A stretch of DNA of 14,993 nt from an uncultured Clostridia bacterium (GCA_934132805.1 CAKPAB010000032.1:1-14993); one strand, 5' to 3'; counted from the first letter of the stretch, positions 1-8,059 are shown. Notes: generated by a model not told the origin, from the sequence alone. A program made the numbers and translations.

Positions 1-270
1 TTCCACTTTGTGAACTCTTTCCATTTATTTTTTAAGAAATTCTAATATTGTTTCAATTGCATTCAAGAATTCTAAAACCATATACATATATACAGTTTTG
101 GCTTGAGTGAGAGAGGCTCGGTTTTTTATATTAGATTTTCTTTTTGAACGTAATGAACAAGATACAATATAAAATATATACCTATAAAGCCCCCTATACT
201 ATAAAACAAATTATAGACTATGAATTGTAATTATTGTAATAAAATTCCTGTGTTTTTTTGGTGAAAAGTA
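1..270. other. Non-coding left edge of the window
   Basis: No gene with a credible start and ribosome binding site is visible here. On the minus strand one frame is open from about 198 down to a TAA at 25-27 (57 codons). It has no ATG in its first half and no convincing start, so I do not call it a gene. It could be the degraded or spliced-off end of something upstream. The stretch contains a run of five C at 190-194 and an alternating purine-pyrimidine tract at 79-93. Confidence 0.4.
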
Positions 271-299
271 TTGCAAAATTGGCAGATTATTGATATGAT
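271..299 (+). promoter_or_regulatory. Candidate sigma-A promoter for the ftsE operon
   Basis: TTGCAA at 271-276 and TATGAT at 294-299 are separated by exactly 17 bases, which fits a vegetative -35/-10 pair. It lies about 90 bases upstream of the ftsE start and no other good pair is visible in between. The leader would be about 80 nt. Confidence 0.55.
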
Positions 300-388
300 T
301 TATAAGAAAAATAATAATTAATAGCAAATTAAATCGAAATAACATAGAAACTCAAAACTAAAGTAAATTGAAGGGAAGAAAGTAAAAA

Positions 389-1075
389 ATGATAGAATTT
401 AGAAACGTATCAAAAACATATGACACAGGAACAAAAGCAGTAAAAAATGCAAACTTTGTAATAGACAAAGGAGAATTTGCATTTTTAGTAGGAACATCAG
501 GAAGTGGAAAATCAACACTAATAAAATTAATACTAAAAGAAGAAGAGCCAACATCAGGAAATATTATAATAAATGGAAAAGACACAACATTTTTAAAACA
601 AAGTAGAGTACCATATTTAAGAAGAAGTATGGGAGTGGTATTTCAAGACTTTAGATTATTACCAGACAAAACAGTATATGACAATGTAGCATATGCAATG
701 TACATAGTAAGAGCAACACCAAGACATATAAGAAGACAAGTCCCAATGGTGTTGTCATTAGTAGGATTAAGTGGAAAAGCTAAAATGTATCCAAATGAAT
801 TATCAGGAGGGGAGCAACAAAGAGTTGCGCTAGCCAGAGCATTAGTAAATAATCCATCAATGTTAATAGCAGATGAGCCAACAGGAAATTTGGATCCTGA
901 AACAGCATGGGATATAATGAATTTATTAAACGAAATAAATATGAGAGGAACAACAGTAGTAGTAGCAACACATGCAAAGGATATAGTAGATAAAATGAAA
1001 AAAAGAGTAATACACATAGAAAAAGGCAGCATAGTAAGAGATGATAAAAAAGGTGGTTATGATAGTGAAATATAA
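389..1075 (+). CDS. ftsE: Cell-division ABC transporter ATP-binding protein FtsE
   Basis: FtsE is the cytoplasmic ATPase of the FtsEX complex, which uses ATP hydrolysis to switch on peptidoglycan hydrolases outside the cell rather than to transport a solute. The 228-residue protein has the full ABC ATPase set: Walker A GTSGSGKST at 35-43, Q-loop VVFQD at about 83-87, signature LSGGEQQR at 138-145, Walker B ending in ADEP with D162 and E163, and the switch histidine H195 in VVATH. Length is typical of FtsE. The start at 389 is preceded by AAGGGAAGAAAG. The gene overlaps the next one, ftsX, which is the diagnostic pairing. A basic C-terminal tail follows the ATPase core. Confidence 0.95.
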   Translation: MIEFRNVSKTYDTGTKAVKNANFVIDKGEFAFLVGTSGSGKSTLIKLILKEEEPTSGNIIINGKDTTFLKQSRVPYLRRSMGVVFQDFRLLPDKTVYDNVAYAMYIVRATPRHIRRQVPMVLSLVGLSGKAKMYPNELSGGEQQRVALARALVNNPSMLIADEPTGNLDPETAWDIMNLLNEINMRGTTVVVATHAKDIVDKMKKRVIHIEKGSIVRDDKKGGYDSEI

Positions 1076-1961
1076 TATATTAGGATATTTAGTTGGAGAA
1101 GGTTTTAGCAATGTTTTTAAAAATAAGAAATCAACAGGAGCATCATTAATGATAATGTGTGCAACAATGATAATATTTGGAATTTTCTTAATATTAGGTC
1201 AAAACATAAATCATTTTGTAGATCAAATAAAATCTGAACAAGGTTTTCAAGTGTTTTTAAAAACAGATGCTACAGATGAAGAAATACAAAAAGTAGGAGA
1301 ACAAATAAGAGCATTAGAAGGAGTTAGTACTGCAGAATACAAAGACAAAACATATGCACTAAACACAATGAAAGAAAAATTGGGAGATAAATCAGAATTA
1401 ATAGATGGATATGGCTCAGAATATTTTCCAACATCTTATGTGGTAACACTTACAGACTTGAATTTAAGCAAAGATGTTCAAAATAAAATATTAGAATTTG
1501 ATAATGTGGATAAAATAACAAGTAGTGATAAAACAGTATCAACATTATTAAGTTTAGCAAGAGGAATAAAGGCGGTAACAGGAGTTATATTATTATTATT
1601 AATAGTTATATCTATATTTATTATATCAAATACAATAAAATTAACAGTTCATGCTAGAAGAAAAGAAATATCAATAATGAAATATGTTGGTGCTACAAAT
1701 AATTTTATTAGATGGCCATTTATTGTTGAAGGTATGATAATAGGAGTATTTGCAAGTGCAATATCAATAGTGATAGTTGGTGGAGCTTATAGCGTACTTG
1801 CAGAACAAGCAGTAAATGTAAGTTTTATGCAAACTATAAATATGAGCCTTGTAAGTTTTAAAGATATGATATCTTCTATAATTTTTGTATATATGTTATT
1901 AGGAATAGGAATAGGAGCTTTAGGTAGTGTTATTTCTATGAGAAAATACTTGAAGGTATAG
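1065..1961 (+). CDS. ftsX: Cell-division permease-like protein FtsX
   Basis: FtsX is the membrane half of FtsEX and contacts the extracellular hydrolase. Four membrane segments are visible, at about residues 28-45, 170-190, 219-241 and 269-291. A large extracellular loop of about 120 residues between the first two is the part that binds PcsB/CwlO-type partners. A conserved cytoplasmic block with ARRKEISIMKYVGA follows the second segment. I start it at GTG 1065: AAGGTGG at 1050-1056 sits 8 bases upstream, and the resulting N-terminus (MKYNILGYL...) resembles clostridial FtsX. An in-frame ATG at 1059 is only two bases from that site, and the ATG at 1041 has none. With the GTG the gene overlaps ftsE by 11 bases, suggesting translational coupling. 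Confidence 0.9.
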   Translation: MKYNILGYLVGEGFSNVFKNKKSTGASLMIMCATMIIFGIFLILGQNINHFVDQIKSEQGFQVFLKTDATDEEIQKVGEQIRALEGVSTAEYKDKTYALNTMKEKLGDKSELIDGYGSEYFPTSYVVTLTDLNLSKDVQNKILEFDNVDKITSSDKTVSTLLSLARGIKAVTGVILLLLIVISIFIISNTIKLTVHARRKEISIMKYVGATNNFIRWPFIVEGMIIGVFASAISIVIVGGAYSVLAEQAVNVSFMQTINMSLVSFKDMISSIIFVYMLLGIGIGALGSVISMRKYLKV

Positions 1962-1982
1962 TTTAAAAGAGAGGTAGAAAAC

Positions 1983-3194
1983 ATGCGTAAAAATTTATGT
2001 ATTGTTTTAATCTTGCTGATTTGTTTCACAACAACATTTGCATATGCAGAAAATGAAGATGAAAACCAAGCTACAAATTCTGCAACAGATTTACAAACAC
2101 AAAGAGATGATTTACAAAATCAATTAAATGACGCAAATAACCAATTAGATGATGTACAAAGCAATTTATCAGATAATTTGCAACAGGTAGAAAAGCTAGA
2201 TAACAAGATAGAGGCATCAGAAAAAGAGTTAGCAGAACAGGAAAGCAAGATTACAGAACTAAAAGAAAATATAAATCAAATAGAAACAGAATTAAATAAT
2301 ATAACAGATAAGTATGACAAACAGGTAGAATTATTTAAAAAGAGAATGGTAGCGATTTATATGGCTGGAGATACCCAATATTTGGATGTTTTGCTAAAAT
2401 CTAGTAGTTTATCAGATTTTATATCTAGCTATTATATCATTTCACAATTAACAGAAATTGATGAAAATTTACTTAATGATTTGGAAACAAAAAAGAAAAC
2501 AGTTGAAAATTCTAAAACAAAACTTGAAAATGAAAAAAAGGAATTATCAACAATAGTACAAAATCAAACAAGAACTGCAAGAACATTGCAAAATACTAAA
2601 AAAATGAGAGAAACATTTATAGAAAAATTATCAGATGATGAAAAGAACTTGCAAACAAAAATTGATGAAATAAATAAACAATATGAAGAAGTAAATCAGC
2701 AAATTTTGGCATTGGCACAGCAAGGAATAGATACAGCATATATTGGAGGTGAGCTTGCATGGCCAGTACCAGGATACACAAGAATTACATCAAAATATGC
2801 AATGAGAGTTCATCCTATAACAGGTCAGTACAAGTTGCATACAGGTGTTGATATAGGGGCACCTATGGGGGCAAATTTTGTTGCAGCAAATGATGGAATT
2901 GTAGTTAAGGCAGAAATGAATTCAGCATATGGAAATATGGTTATAATAGACCATGGTGGTGGAATTTCTACATTATATGCACATGGCTCAGAAATATTAG
3001 TACAAGTTGGACAATCTGTTAAAAGAGGAGAAGCTATTTTAAAAGTAGGCTCTACAGGATATTCAACAGGGCCACATGCACATTTTGAAGTTAGAATTAA
3101 TGGTGTTACAACAGACCCATTACCATATATCACTAATGGATTAATTCCAGGTGAAGAAAACAACAGTGAAAAAAGTCAAAATACTGAAAATTAG
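1983..3194 (+). CDS. Coiled-coil plus M23 (LytM) peptidase, PcsB/CwlO/EnvC-type FtsEX partner
   Basis: This is a secreted peptidoglycan hydrolase or hydrolase activator. Residues 1-22 form a signal peptide ending in FAYA. Residues about 36-250 are long amphipathic coiled coil rich in Q, E, K and D, interrupted at 119-160 by a conserved hinge block (KKRMVAIYMAGD ... DFISSYY) typical of FtsEX-controlled proteins. Residues about 258-385 are an M23 domain. The metal ligands are complete (H286, D290 and H367), as are the second-shell histidines H334 and H365, so it looks catalytically competent and unlike degenerate activators such as EnvC. It lies 21 bases after ftsX, preceded by AGAGAGG, and is probably in the same operon. 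The short C-terminal tail after 385 is acidic and asparagine-rich. It is a paralogue of the next gene. Confidence 0.88.
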   Translation: MRKNLCIVLILLICFTTTFAYAENEDENQATNSATDLQTQRDDLQNQLNDANNQLDDVQSNLSDNLQQVEKLDNKIEASEKELAEQESKITELKENINQIETELNNITDKYDKQVELFKKRMVAIYMAGDTQYLDVLLKSSSLSDFISSYYIISQLTEIDENLLNDLETKKKTVENSKTKLENEKKELSTIVQNQTRTARTLQNTKKMRETFIEKLSDDEKNLQTKIDEINKQYEEVNQQILALAQQGIDTAYIGGELAWPVPGYTRITSKYAMRVHPITGQYKLHTGVDIGAPMGANFVAANDGIVVKAEMNSAYGNMVIIDHGGGISTLYAHGSEILVQVGQSVKRGEAILKVGSTGYSTGPHAHFEVRINGVTTDPLPYITNGLIPGEENNSEKSQNTEN

Positions 3195-3240
3195 TTTAGA
3201 GTAAAATTAAAAAGTGATAAAAGAGGAGAGAAAGGAACAT

Positions 3241-4500
3241 ATGAAAAATACATGCCAAAAATTAGTAGGAATTATATTAATAATGATTTTGCTGGCTGGA
3301 GCAAATATAAGCTTGGCAGCATCACAATCAGATATAGATTCTAATAATAAAAAAATCACTGAAACAGAAGAAAAGCAAAGAGAAGTTGAAAATGAAAAAT
3401 CAGAGACTTTAAAGCAGGTAGAAAGCATAAGCTCACAAATTGATAATTATGAATCACAAATAAATGATTTAGATACAAAAATAAGTGAATCAAATACAAA
3501 AATAAAAGAGCAAGAACAAAAATTAGAGCAAGCAGAACAAGATTATAAAGAACAGGAAGAATTGATAAAAAAGAGAATGGTTGCTATTTACATATCAGGT
3601 GATACGTCATACTTAGATGTTTTACTTAGCTCAAAAAGCTTAACAGATTTTATTTCTAGTTATTATTTAGTTTCTGAAGTTACACAGATGGATGCAGAAT
3701 TATTAGATAAAATTCAGAAACAAAAAGAAGAAATAGAAAATGCTAAAAAAGAAATAGAATCAAGTAAAGAACAATTAACAACTGCTAAAGCTAGTAAAGA
3801 AAGTGTATCAGCAGAATTAAAAACAGCAAAAACAGAAAAAAGTAAATATGTTTCTCAATTATCTGAACAAGAAAAAGAATTAGAAGAAGAAATTCAAACA
3901 TTAAAAGAAGATAACACAAGAATAGCAAATGAAATTAAGCAGGCAGAAATAAAATATCAAAAACAATTAGAGGAATTGAAAAAGCAACAACAAAATAATA
4001 ATAGTGGCAATAGTAGTGGAAAGAACAATAATAGTAGTAATAGTGGTAACAATAGTAGCAATTCAGGAAACACATCAACTGGTTCAGGATATTTTATGAG
4101 ACCAGTAAGTGGAGGATCTATATCAACAAATGGATATTATTCAAGTGGAAAATTCCATGGAGCTATAGATTATGCAGTACCTTTAGGAACAACTGTATAT
4201 GCAGCAGCTGCTGGAGTTGTAATGGTAACAGCTAATTTGCCAAATAGTTATGGTACATATGTTGTAATCCAACATGCAAATGGCATGCAATCATATTATG
4301 GTCATGGTACATATGGGTCTATATGTGTTACGCCAGGACAAACTGTAAGCAAGGGGCAAAAGATAATGCTTAGTGGAAGTACAGGAAATTCTTCTGGACC
4401 GCATTTACATTTTGAATTAAGAGTATCACCATATAATTACAATGGTTATGCAACAGGTTATGGACAAGATTCAAGAGTAAATCCTTCAAATTACATGTAA
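3241..4500 (+). CDS. Second coiled-coil plus M23 (LytM) peptidase, tandem paralogue
   Basis: This 419-residue protein shares its architecture with the preceding gene: a signal peptide (residues 1-27, ending LAA), coiled coil from about 30 to 250, and a hinge block at 110-152 nearly identical to the neighbour's. An asparagine/serine/glycine linker follows at about 251-283, then a C-terminal M23 domain (about 285-410). H306, D310, H355, H388 and H390 are all present, so the zinc site is intact. I use ATG 3241, preceded by AGGAG and AAAGG at 3225-3235. An upstream in-frame GTG at 3214 would put nine charged residues before the signal peptide and has no ribosome binding site. The pair suggests FtsEX in this organism may drive two different hydrolases, differing in the flexible linker. 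The specific bond cut cannot be read from sequence. Confidence 0.88.
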   Translation: MKNTCQKLVGIILIMILLAGANISLAASQSDIDSNNKKITETEEKQREVENEKSETLKQVESISSQIDNYESQINDLDTKISESNTKIKEQEQKLEQAEQDYKEQEELIKKRMVAIYISGDTSYLDVLLSSKSLTDFISSYYLVSEVTQMDAELLDKIQKQKEEIENAKKEIESSKEQLTTAKASKESVSAELKTAKTEKSKYVSQLSEQEKELEEEIQTLKEDNTRIANEIKQAEIKYQKQLEELKKQQQNNNSGNSSGKNNNSSNSGNNSSNSGNTSTGSGYFMRPVSGGSISTNGYYSSGKFHGAIDYAVPLGTTVYAAAAGVVMVTANLPNSYGTYVVIQHANGMQSYYGHGTYGSICVTPGQTVSKGQKIMLSGSTGNSSGPHLHFELRVSPYNYNGYATGYGQDSRVNPSNYM

Positions 4501-4586
4501 ACAAATTTATTGAAAAAATTAAAGATTTGTTCTACATAAAATTTTAATAGAATAATATTTTATATATTAGAGAAGTTATATTATTG

Positions 4587-4605
4587 GAGCGGAGTATATC
4601 CGCTC
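4587..4605 (+). repeat. GC-rich hairpin in the gap before the S41 protease
   Basis: GAGCGGA (4587-4593) and TCCGCTC (4599-4605) form a perfect 7-bp stem with a 5-base loop. It is notable because the surrounding 120 bases are almost all A and T. It is not followed by a T-run, so a simple intrinsic terminator is unlikely; it may be a leader structure or an RNA-processing site between the M23 gene and the protease gene. Confidence 0.5.
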
Positions 4606-4636
4606 AAAATTTATGAAATGACGTATGAAGGAAGGG

Positions 4637-5851
4637 ATGAAAGCAAAAATGGAAAATAACAAAAAATATAAAATTTACAAAGTAATCATGATTATAGTTT
4701 TAACTGCATTTATAACATTTATGGTTACATCAATAACACTATATTCATATTTTACTAAAAATCCGATAAGTGCAAGTGCAGAAAGTACAAATAAGGGAAT
4801 TGAGAGTAAATTAAACAAATATAGAGAAATAATAGATAAGTATTATTTAGGAGATGTAGATGATACAGCACTAGAAGAAGGGGCTATAAAAGGTTATATA
4901 GAAGGCTTAGGAGACCCATATACAGAATATATATCAAAGGATGAAATGGATACGTATTTAGATGATACTATGGGAAATTTTGTTGGTATAGGAATATATA
5001 TGATAAAAAATACAGAATATGACAAAATACAAGTACTATCAACAATAAAAGGAAGTCCAGCAGAAAAAGCAGGAATACAATCAGGTGATTTAATATTATC
5101 AGCAGATGGTGTAGAATATAGTGCAGATGATATGTCTGTAGCTGCTAATAAAATAAAAGGAGAAGAAGGTACAAATGTAGTAATAGAAATATTAAGAGGC
5201 TCAGAAAAAATCAAATATGATATAAAAAGAGAAAAAGTAAAAGTAAATCAGGTAGAAGGAAAAGTACTTTCAAATAATATTGGATATATTAAATTTACTT
5301 CATTTGACGAAACAACAGCAGAAGACTTTAAAAATCAATATCAAGAATTAGCTAAAAAAGGAATTCAATCATTAATAATTGATTTAAGAAATAATGGAGG
5401 AGGAATAGTAGATCAAGCGCTAGAAATAGCAGATTATATTACAACTAAAGACTCAGTTTTATTATATGAAGTTGACAAAAATGGTAAAGAAAAAGTAAGA
5501 AAAGCAGAATCAGATCCAATAATTAATATGCCAATTATTGTGTTAACAAATGAAAATACAGCAAGTGCTTCAGAAATATTGGCAGGAGCTTTAAAAGATT
5601 TAGGAAAAGCAAAAACAGTAGGAACAAAAACATATGGAAAAGGTGTTATTCAACAAATTTTAAAACTTAATGATGGAAGTGGGTTAAAAATTACAATTGA
5701 AGAATATCAAACACCAAATAAAAATAAAATCAACAAGGTTGGAATTGAGCCAGATGAAACAGTGGAATTACCTAGCAGTGTAAGTAGCTCTTTAAATGTA
5801 AATGAAAGTGATGATACACAATTGCAAAAAGCAATTGAAATTTTAAAATAG
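4637..5851 (+). CDS. Carboxy-terminal processing protease, S41 family (CtpA/CtpB-like)
   Basis: This is a membrane-anchored serine protease with its catalytic part outside the membrane. One membrane segment lies at about residues 15-38. A PDZ domain at about 112-190 (contains GSPAEKAGIQSGD) recognises substrate C-termini. The S41 core follows, with the catalytic serine at about 310 in NTASASEI and the lysine at about 335 in YGKG. The glutamine four residues after the lysine completes the Ser-Lys-Gln set seen in CtpB. Length is normal. The start is uncertain: ATG 4625 has no ribosome site, ATG 4637 follows AAGGAAGGG closely, and ATG 4649 lies 12 bases from it; all give the same mature protein. 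Being next to FtsEX hydrolases and PgsA fits a role in envelope protein turnover, but the substrate is unknown. Confidence 0.88.
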   Translation: MKAKMENNKKYKIYKVIMIIVLTAFITFMVTSITLYSYFTKNPISASAESTNKGIESKLNKYREIIDKYYLGDVDDTALEEGAIKGYIEGLGDPYTEYISKDEMDTYLDDTMGNFVGIGIYMIKNTEYDKIQVLSTIKGSPAEKAGIQSGDLILSADGVEYSADDMSVAANKIKGEEGTNVVIEILRGSEKIKYDIKREKVKVNQVEGKVLSNNIGYIKFTSFDETTAEDFKNQYQELAKKGIQSLIIDLRNNGGGIVDQALEIADYITTKDSVLLYEVDKNGKEKVRKAESDPIINMPIIVLTNENTASASEILAGALKDLGKAKTVGTKTYGKGVIQQILKLNDGSGLKITIEEYQTPNKNKINKVGIEPDETVELPSSVSSSLNVNESDDTQLQKAIEILK

Positions 5852-5909
5852 AAGAAAATATGTAACTAGAAAAGACATTTTAAATATCAAAATAGAAAGG
5901 TTTGGAAAA

Positions 5910-6545
5910 ATGAATTTAGCAAATAAATTGACAATTTTTAGAATAATATTAGTCCCAATAATGGTTATAATACCATTTTTGGGAATTCAAGGTCAAGTTT
6001 TTGGAATACCAATTACATATTTAATAATAGACTTGATTTTTATAATAGCGTCAATTACAGATAAATTAGATGGATATATAGCAAGGAGCAGAAATCAAGT
6101 GACAACATTTGGTAAGTTTTTAGACCCATTGGCAGATAAAATTTTGGTCTTAGCTGCAATGATTATGCTTGTTGAAATGGATAAAATACCTGCATGGATA
6201 CCAATTATAGTATTAGCAAGGGAATTTATCGTTTCTGGGTATAGGTTGATTGCTGTAGAAAAAGGTGGAAAAGTGATTGCAGCTTCTGTTTGGGGAAAAT
6301 TGAAAACTGTTACACAAATGATTGCTATAATATTGATATTTATAGATAAGTTTGACTTTTTTGACTTTGTAAGAGCAACTACAGATGCTAGAGTTGCAAT
6401 GGAAAGTAGTGCTATGATATATATGAATCAAAGTGCTATAATCTTTAATGCAATTACTTCAATATGTTTATTGATATCTGTTATTGCTACAGTATTTTCA
6501 GGGTATGAATATTTAAAAGATGGCAAAGAATTGTTTAAAGATTAA
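5910..6545 (+). CDS. pgsA: CDP-diacylglycerol--glycerol-3-phosphate 3-phosphatidyltransferase
   Basis: PgsA makes phosphatidylglycerophosphate from CDP-diacylglycerol and glycerol-3-phosphate, the committed step to phosphatidylglycerol and cardiolipin. The CDP-alcohol phosphotransferase signature is complete: D54-G55, A58-R59, G68, D72 and D76 with canonical spacing (DGxxAR, eight residues, GxxxDxxxD). Several membrane helices are predicted at about 8-24, 33-50, 78-95, 98-112, 130-146 and 177-198. At 211 residues it is somewhat longer than many PgsA proteins, owing to an extra stretch at about 150-175 before the last helix. AGAAAGG lies about ten bases before the ATG. It follows the protease gene by 58 bases with no terminator, so co-transcription is likely. 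The usual recA/cinA neighbours are absent. Confidence 0.9.
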   Translation: MNLANKLTIFRIILVPIMVIIPFLGIQGQVFGIPITYLIIDLIFIIASITDKLDGYIARSRNQVTTFGKFLDPLADKILVLAAMIMLVEMDKIPAWIPIIVLAREFIVSGYRLIAVEKGGKVIAASVWGKLKTVTQMIAIILIFIDKFDFFDFVRATTDARVAMESSAMIYMNQSAIIFNAITSICLLISVIATVFSGYEYLKDGKELFKD

Positions 6546-6568
6546 AAATACAAATTTTGTAAAATCGC

Positions 6569-6600
6569 TTGACAAATTAAAAAAACTAGCTTAATATAAT
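6569..6600 (+). promoter_or_regulatory. Promoter of greA
   Basis: A consensus TTGACA lies at 6569-6574. TAATAT at 6592-6597 is 17 bases downstream, and a perfect TATAAT lies at 6595-6600 with a 20-base spacing. Either gives a start near 6605, just upstream of the leader hairpin. Confidence 0.65.
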
Positions 6601-6611
6601 ATAAGTTTTTG

Positions 6612-6649
6612 AAGTTAATGTCCTAGAATATTTTAGGGCATTAATACTT
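6612..6649 (+). promoter_or_regulatory. Stem-loop in the greA 5' leader
   Basis: TTAATGTCCTA (6615-6625) pairs with TAGGGCATTAA (6634-6644), giving 11 base pairs with one G-U, around an 8-base loop. An outer AAG/CTT (6612-6614 with 6647-6649) extends it across a two-base bulge. It lies entirely between the promoter and the greA ribosome binding site and has no T-run after it, so it is a leader structure and not a terminator. Confidence 0.65.
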
Positions 6650-6672
6650 AGTATAAAATGGAGGTTATGAAA

Positions 6673-7149
6673 ATGGAAGAAAAAGAAGTAATCCTAACAC
6701 AAGAAGGATATGATAATTTAGATAAAGAATTAAACTATTTAAAAACAGAAAAAAGAACAGAGATAGCAGAAAGAATAAAAGTAGCTTTAGGATTTGGAGA
6801 TTTATCAGAAAACTCAGAATATGATGAGGCAAAAAATGCACAAGCAGAAAACGAAATAAAAATTGCAGAATTAGAAAATAAATTAAGACATGCAAAGATA
6901 ATAGATGAAAAAGAAATTGATACAGATACAGTTCAAATTGGAAATACTGTTAAAGTATTAGATATTGAATTTGATGAAGAAATCGATTATACAATAGTAG
7001 GGTCAACAGAAGTAGATTTAGCAGAAAATAAAATATCTAATGAATCACCTTTAGGGTCAGCATTATTAGGAGCTAAAAAGAAACAAACTGTAGAAGTAAA
7101 AGCACCTGCAGGTATAATGAAATATAAAATATTAGACATAAAAAAATAA
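6673..7149 (+). CDS. greA: Transcription elongation factor GreA
   Basis: GreA enters the secondary channel of backtracked RNA polymerase and stimulates cleavage of the 3' end of the transcript. The protein has the N-terminal coiled-coil hairpin (about residues 1-75) with the acidic tip in GDLSENSEYDEAK, followed by the C-terminal FKBP-like domain (about 80-158). Starting at ATG 6673 gives 158 residues, the usual GreA length, with TGGAGG at 6659-6664 eight bases upstream. The ATGs at 6658 and 6667 overlap or abut that site and are rejected. It has its own promoter and leader and ends in a shared terminator, so it appears to be a single-gene unit. Confidence 0.95.
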   Translation: MEEKEVILTQEGYDNLDKELNYLKTEKRTEIAERIKVALGFGDLSENSEYDEAKNAQAENEIKIAELENKLRHAKIIDEKEIDTDTVQIGNTVKVLDIEFDEEIDYTIVGSTEVDLAENKISNESPLGSALLGAKKKQTVEVKAPAGIMKYKILDIKK

Positions 7150-7169
7150 GTTTTAAAAAACTTATTTTT
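7142..7169 (+). terminator. Palindromic bidirectional terminator between greA and deoD
   Basis: A perfect 28-base palindrome (arms 7142-7154 and 7157-7169) runs into T-tracts on both strands. It starts inside the greA stop region and lies ten bases past the deoD stop on the other strand, so it can end transcription of both convergent genes. Confidence 0.75.
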
Positions 7170-7178
7170 TTATTGCTT

Positions 7179-7901
7179 TTAAATTTTTAGTGTAGAGTCT
7201 AATGCAAGTTGTATCATGTTGTTTAAACCTGTTTGACGCTCTTCAGGAGTTGCAATATCTTTAATAAACTTTGAGTCAACAACACTCATTAAACAAGAAG
7301 CATTCTTATTTAATAAATGTGCATTATAGAATAGTGCAAAAGCCTCCATTTCTGCAGCAACAGGGTCAAAATCATTAGGAATTCTTTTTAAAAATTGATT
7401 TACATCAGTCATATAAACATCAAAACAATCAGTGCAAACAGTATTACCTTTTACTATTTGTATGTTAGATTCGTTAGCAGTAGTTTCAATTATAGAGTTT
7501 AATTTGCTACTAGAATTGATAATGTGGCAATTATCGTTGTTTAAAGTTAATGCATAATTACTTTCTGAAAATACATTTTCTGTTAAAATGATATCAAATA
7601 ATTTTAGTTCTGGCTTATATCCGCCACAAGATCCTATTCGTATAATATTTTCTACATCATAAATTTTGAATAATTCATAACTATAAATACCGACACTTGG
7701 CATACCCATACCATGTGCCATAACTGTGATTTCTTTTCCTTTATATGTACCAGTATATGCATACATACCTCTTACTTGATTAACAAGTTTGTAGTTTTCC
7801 ATAAAGTTTTCTGCTATGTATTTTGCTCTTAGTGGGTCACCAGGCATTATTACTGTTTTTGCAATTTCACCTTTGTTTGCTTCATTATGTGGTGTTGACA
7901 T
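7179..7901 (-). CDS. deoD: Purine-nucleoside phosphorylase, DeoD type
   Basis: This enzyme cleaves purine (deoxy)ribonucleosides with phosphate to the free base and (deoxy)ribose-1-phosphate, for purine salvage. The 240-residue protein matches the hexameric DeoD family: H5 in the N-terminal STPH, phosphate-binding R25 (PGDPLRAKYIAE), R44 (NQVRGM) and R88 (RIGSCGG), and the substrate-binding AEMEAF at 183-188. The catalytic aspartate D209 and arginine R222 lie 13 residues apart, as in the E. coli enzyme. The serine and histidine around the aspartate (SDH in E. coli) are VDS here, a tolerated difference. AAAGGAGG lies 8 bases upstream of the start on the minus strand. It is the only minus-strand gene, apparently monocistronic. 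Confidence 0.93.
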   Translation of the reverse strand: MSTPHNEANKGEIAKTVIMPGDPLRAKYIAENFMENYKLVNQVRGMYAYTGTYKGKEITVMAHGMGMPSVGIYSYELFKIYDVENIIRIGSCGGYKPELKLFDIILTENVFSESNYALTLNNDNCHIINSSSKLNSIIETTANESNIQIVKGNTVCTDCFDVYMTDVNQFLKRIPNDFDPVAAEMEAFALFYNAHLLNKNASCLMSVVDSKFIKDIATPEERQTGLNNMIQLALDSTLKI

Positions 7902-7929
7902 ATTAATAACCTCCTTTGTATTTTTGGAT

Positions 7930-7958
7930 ATTATATCATAAAAAATAAAAAAAGTGTA
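7930..7958 (-). promoter_or_regulatory. Candidate deoD promoter
   Basis: On the minus strand a perfect TATAAT (7935 to 7930) lies just upstream of the ribosome binding site. The hexamer 17 bases further up (TACACT, 7958 to 7953) matches the -35 consensus only weakly. Confidence 0.4.
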
Positions 7959-7979
7959 TATTTATATCCTTAAAATATA

Positions 7980-8008
7980 TTGCAAAAATTAGTAACTTAT
8001 GATATAAA
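7980..8008 (+). promoter_or_regulatory. Promoter of the prpC-prkC unit
   Basis: TTGCAA at 7980-7985 and TATAAA at 8003-8008 are exactly 17 bases apart, about 50 bases upstream of the phosphatase start. It is back-to-back with the deoD promoter in the divergent gap. Confidence 0.6.
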
Positions 8009-8059
8009 ATAACATATGGAAAACAAGTAAGCTAAATACCAAAGAACAGAGGTGAAGAT

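Noticed and set aside
25..198. Minus-strand open frame at the left edge as a partial gene
   Set aside because: It is closed upstream by a stop near 199, has no ATG in its first half and no ribosome site, so it is not the 3' end of a gene running in from outside. It is kept only as part of a similarity note.
643..1032. Minus-strand 129-codon open frame inside ftsE
   Set aside because: It is the antisense of a well-supported ABC ATPase. Its hydrophobic cysteine/serine-rich translation is the usual shadow of AT-rich coding DNA, and it has no ribosome site.
3985..4090. Low-complexity AAT/AGT tract as a possible CRISPR or tandem repeat array
   Set aside because: It is in frame and encodes the asparagine/serine/glycine linker of the second M23 protein; there is no repeat-spacer structure.
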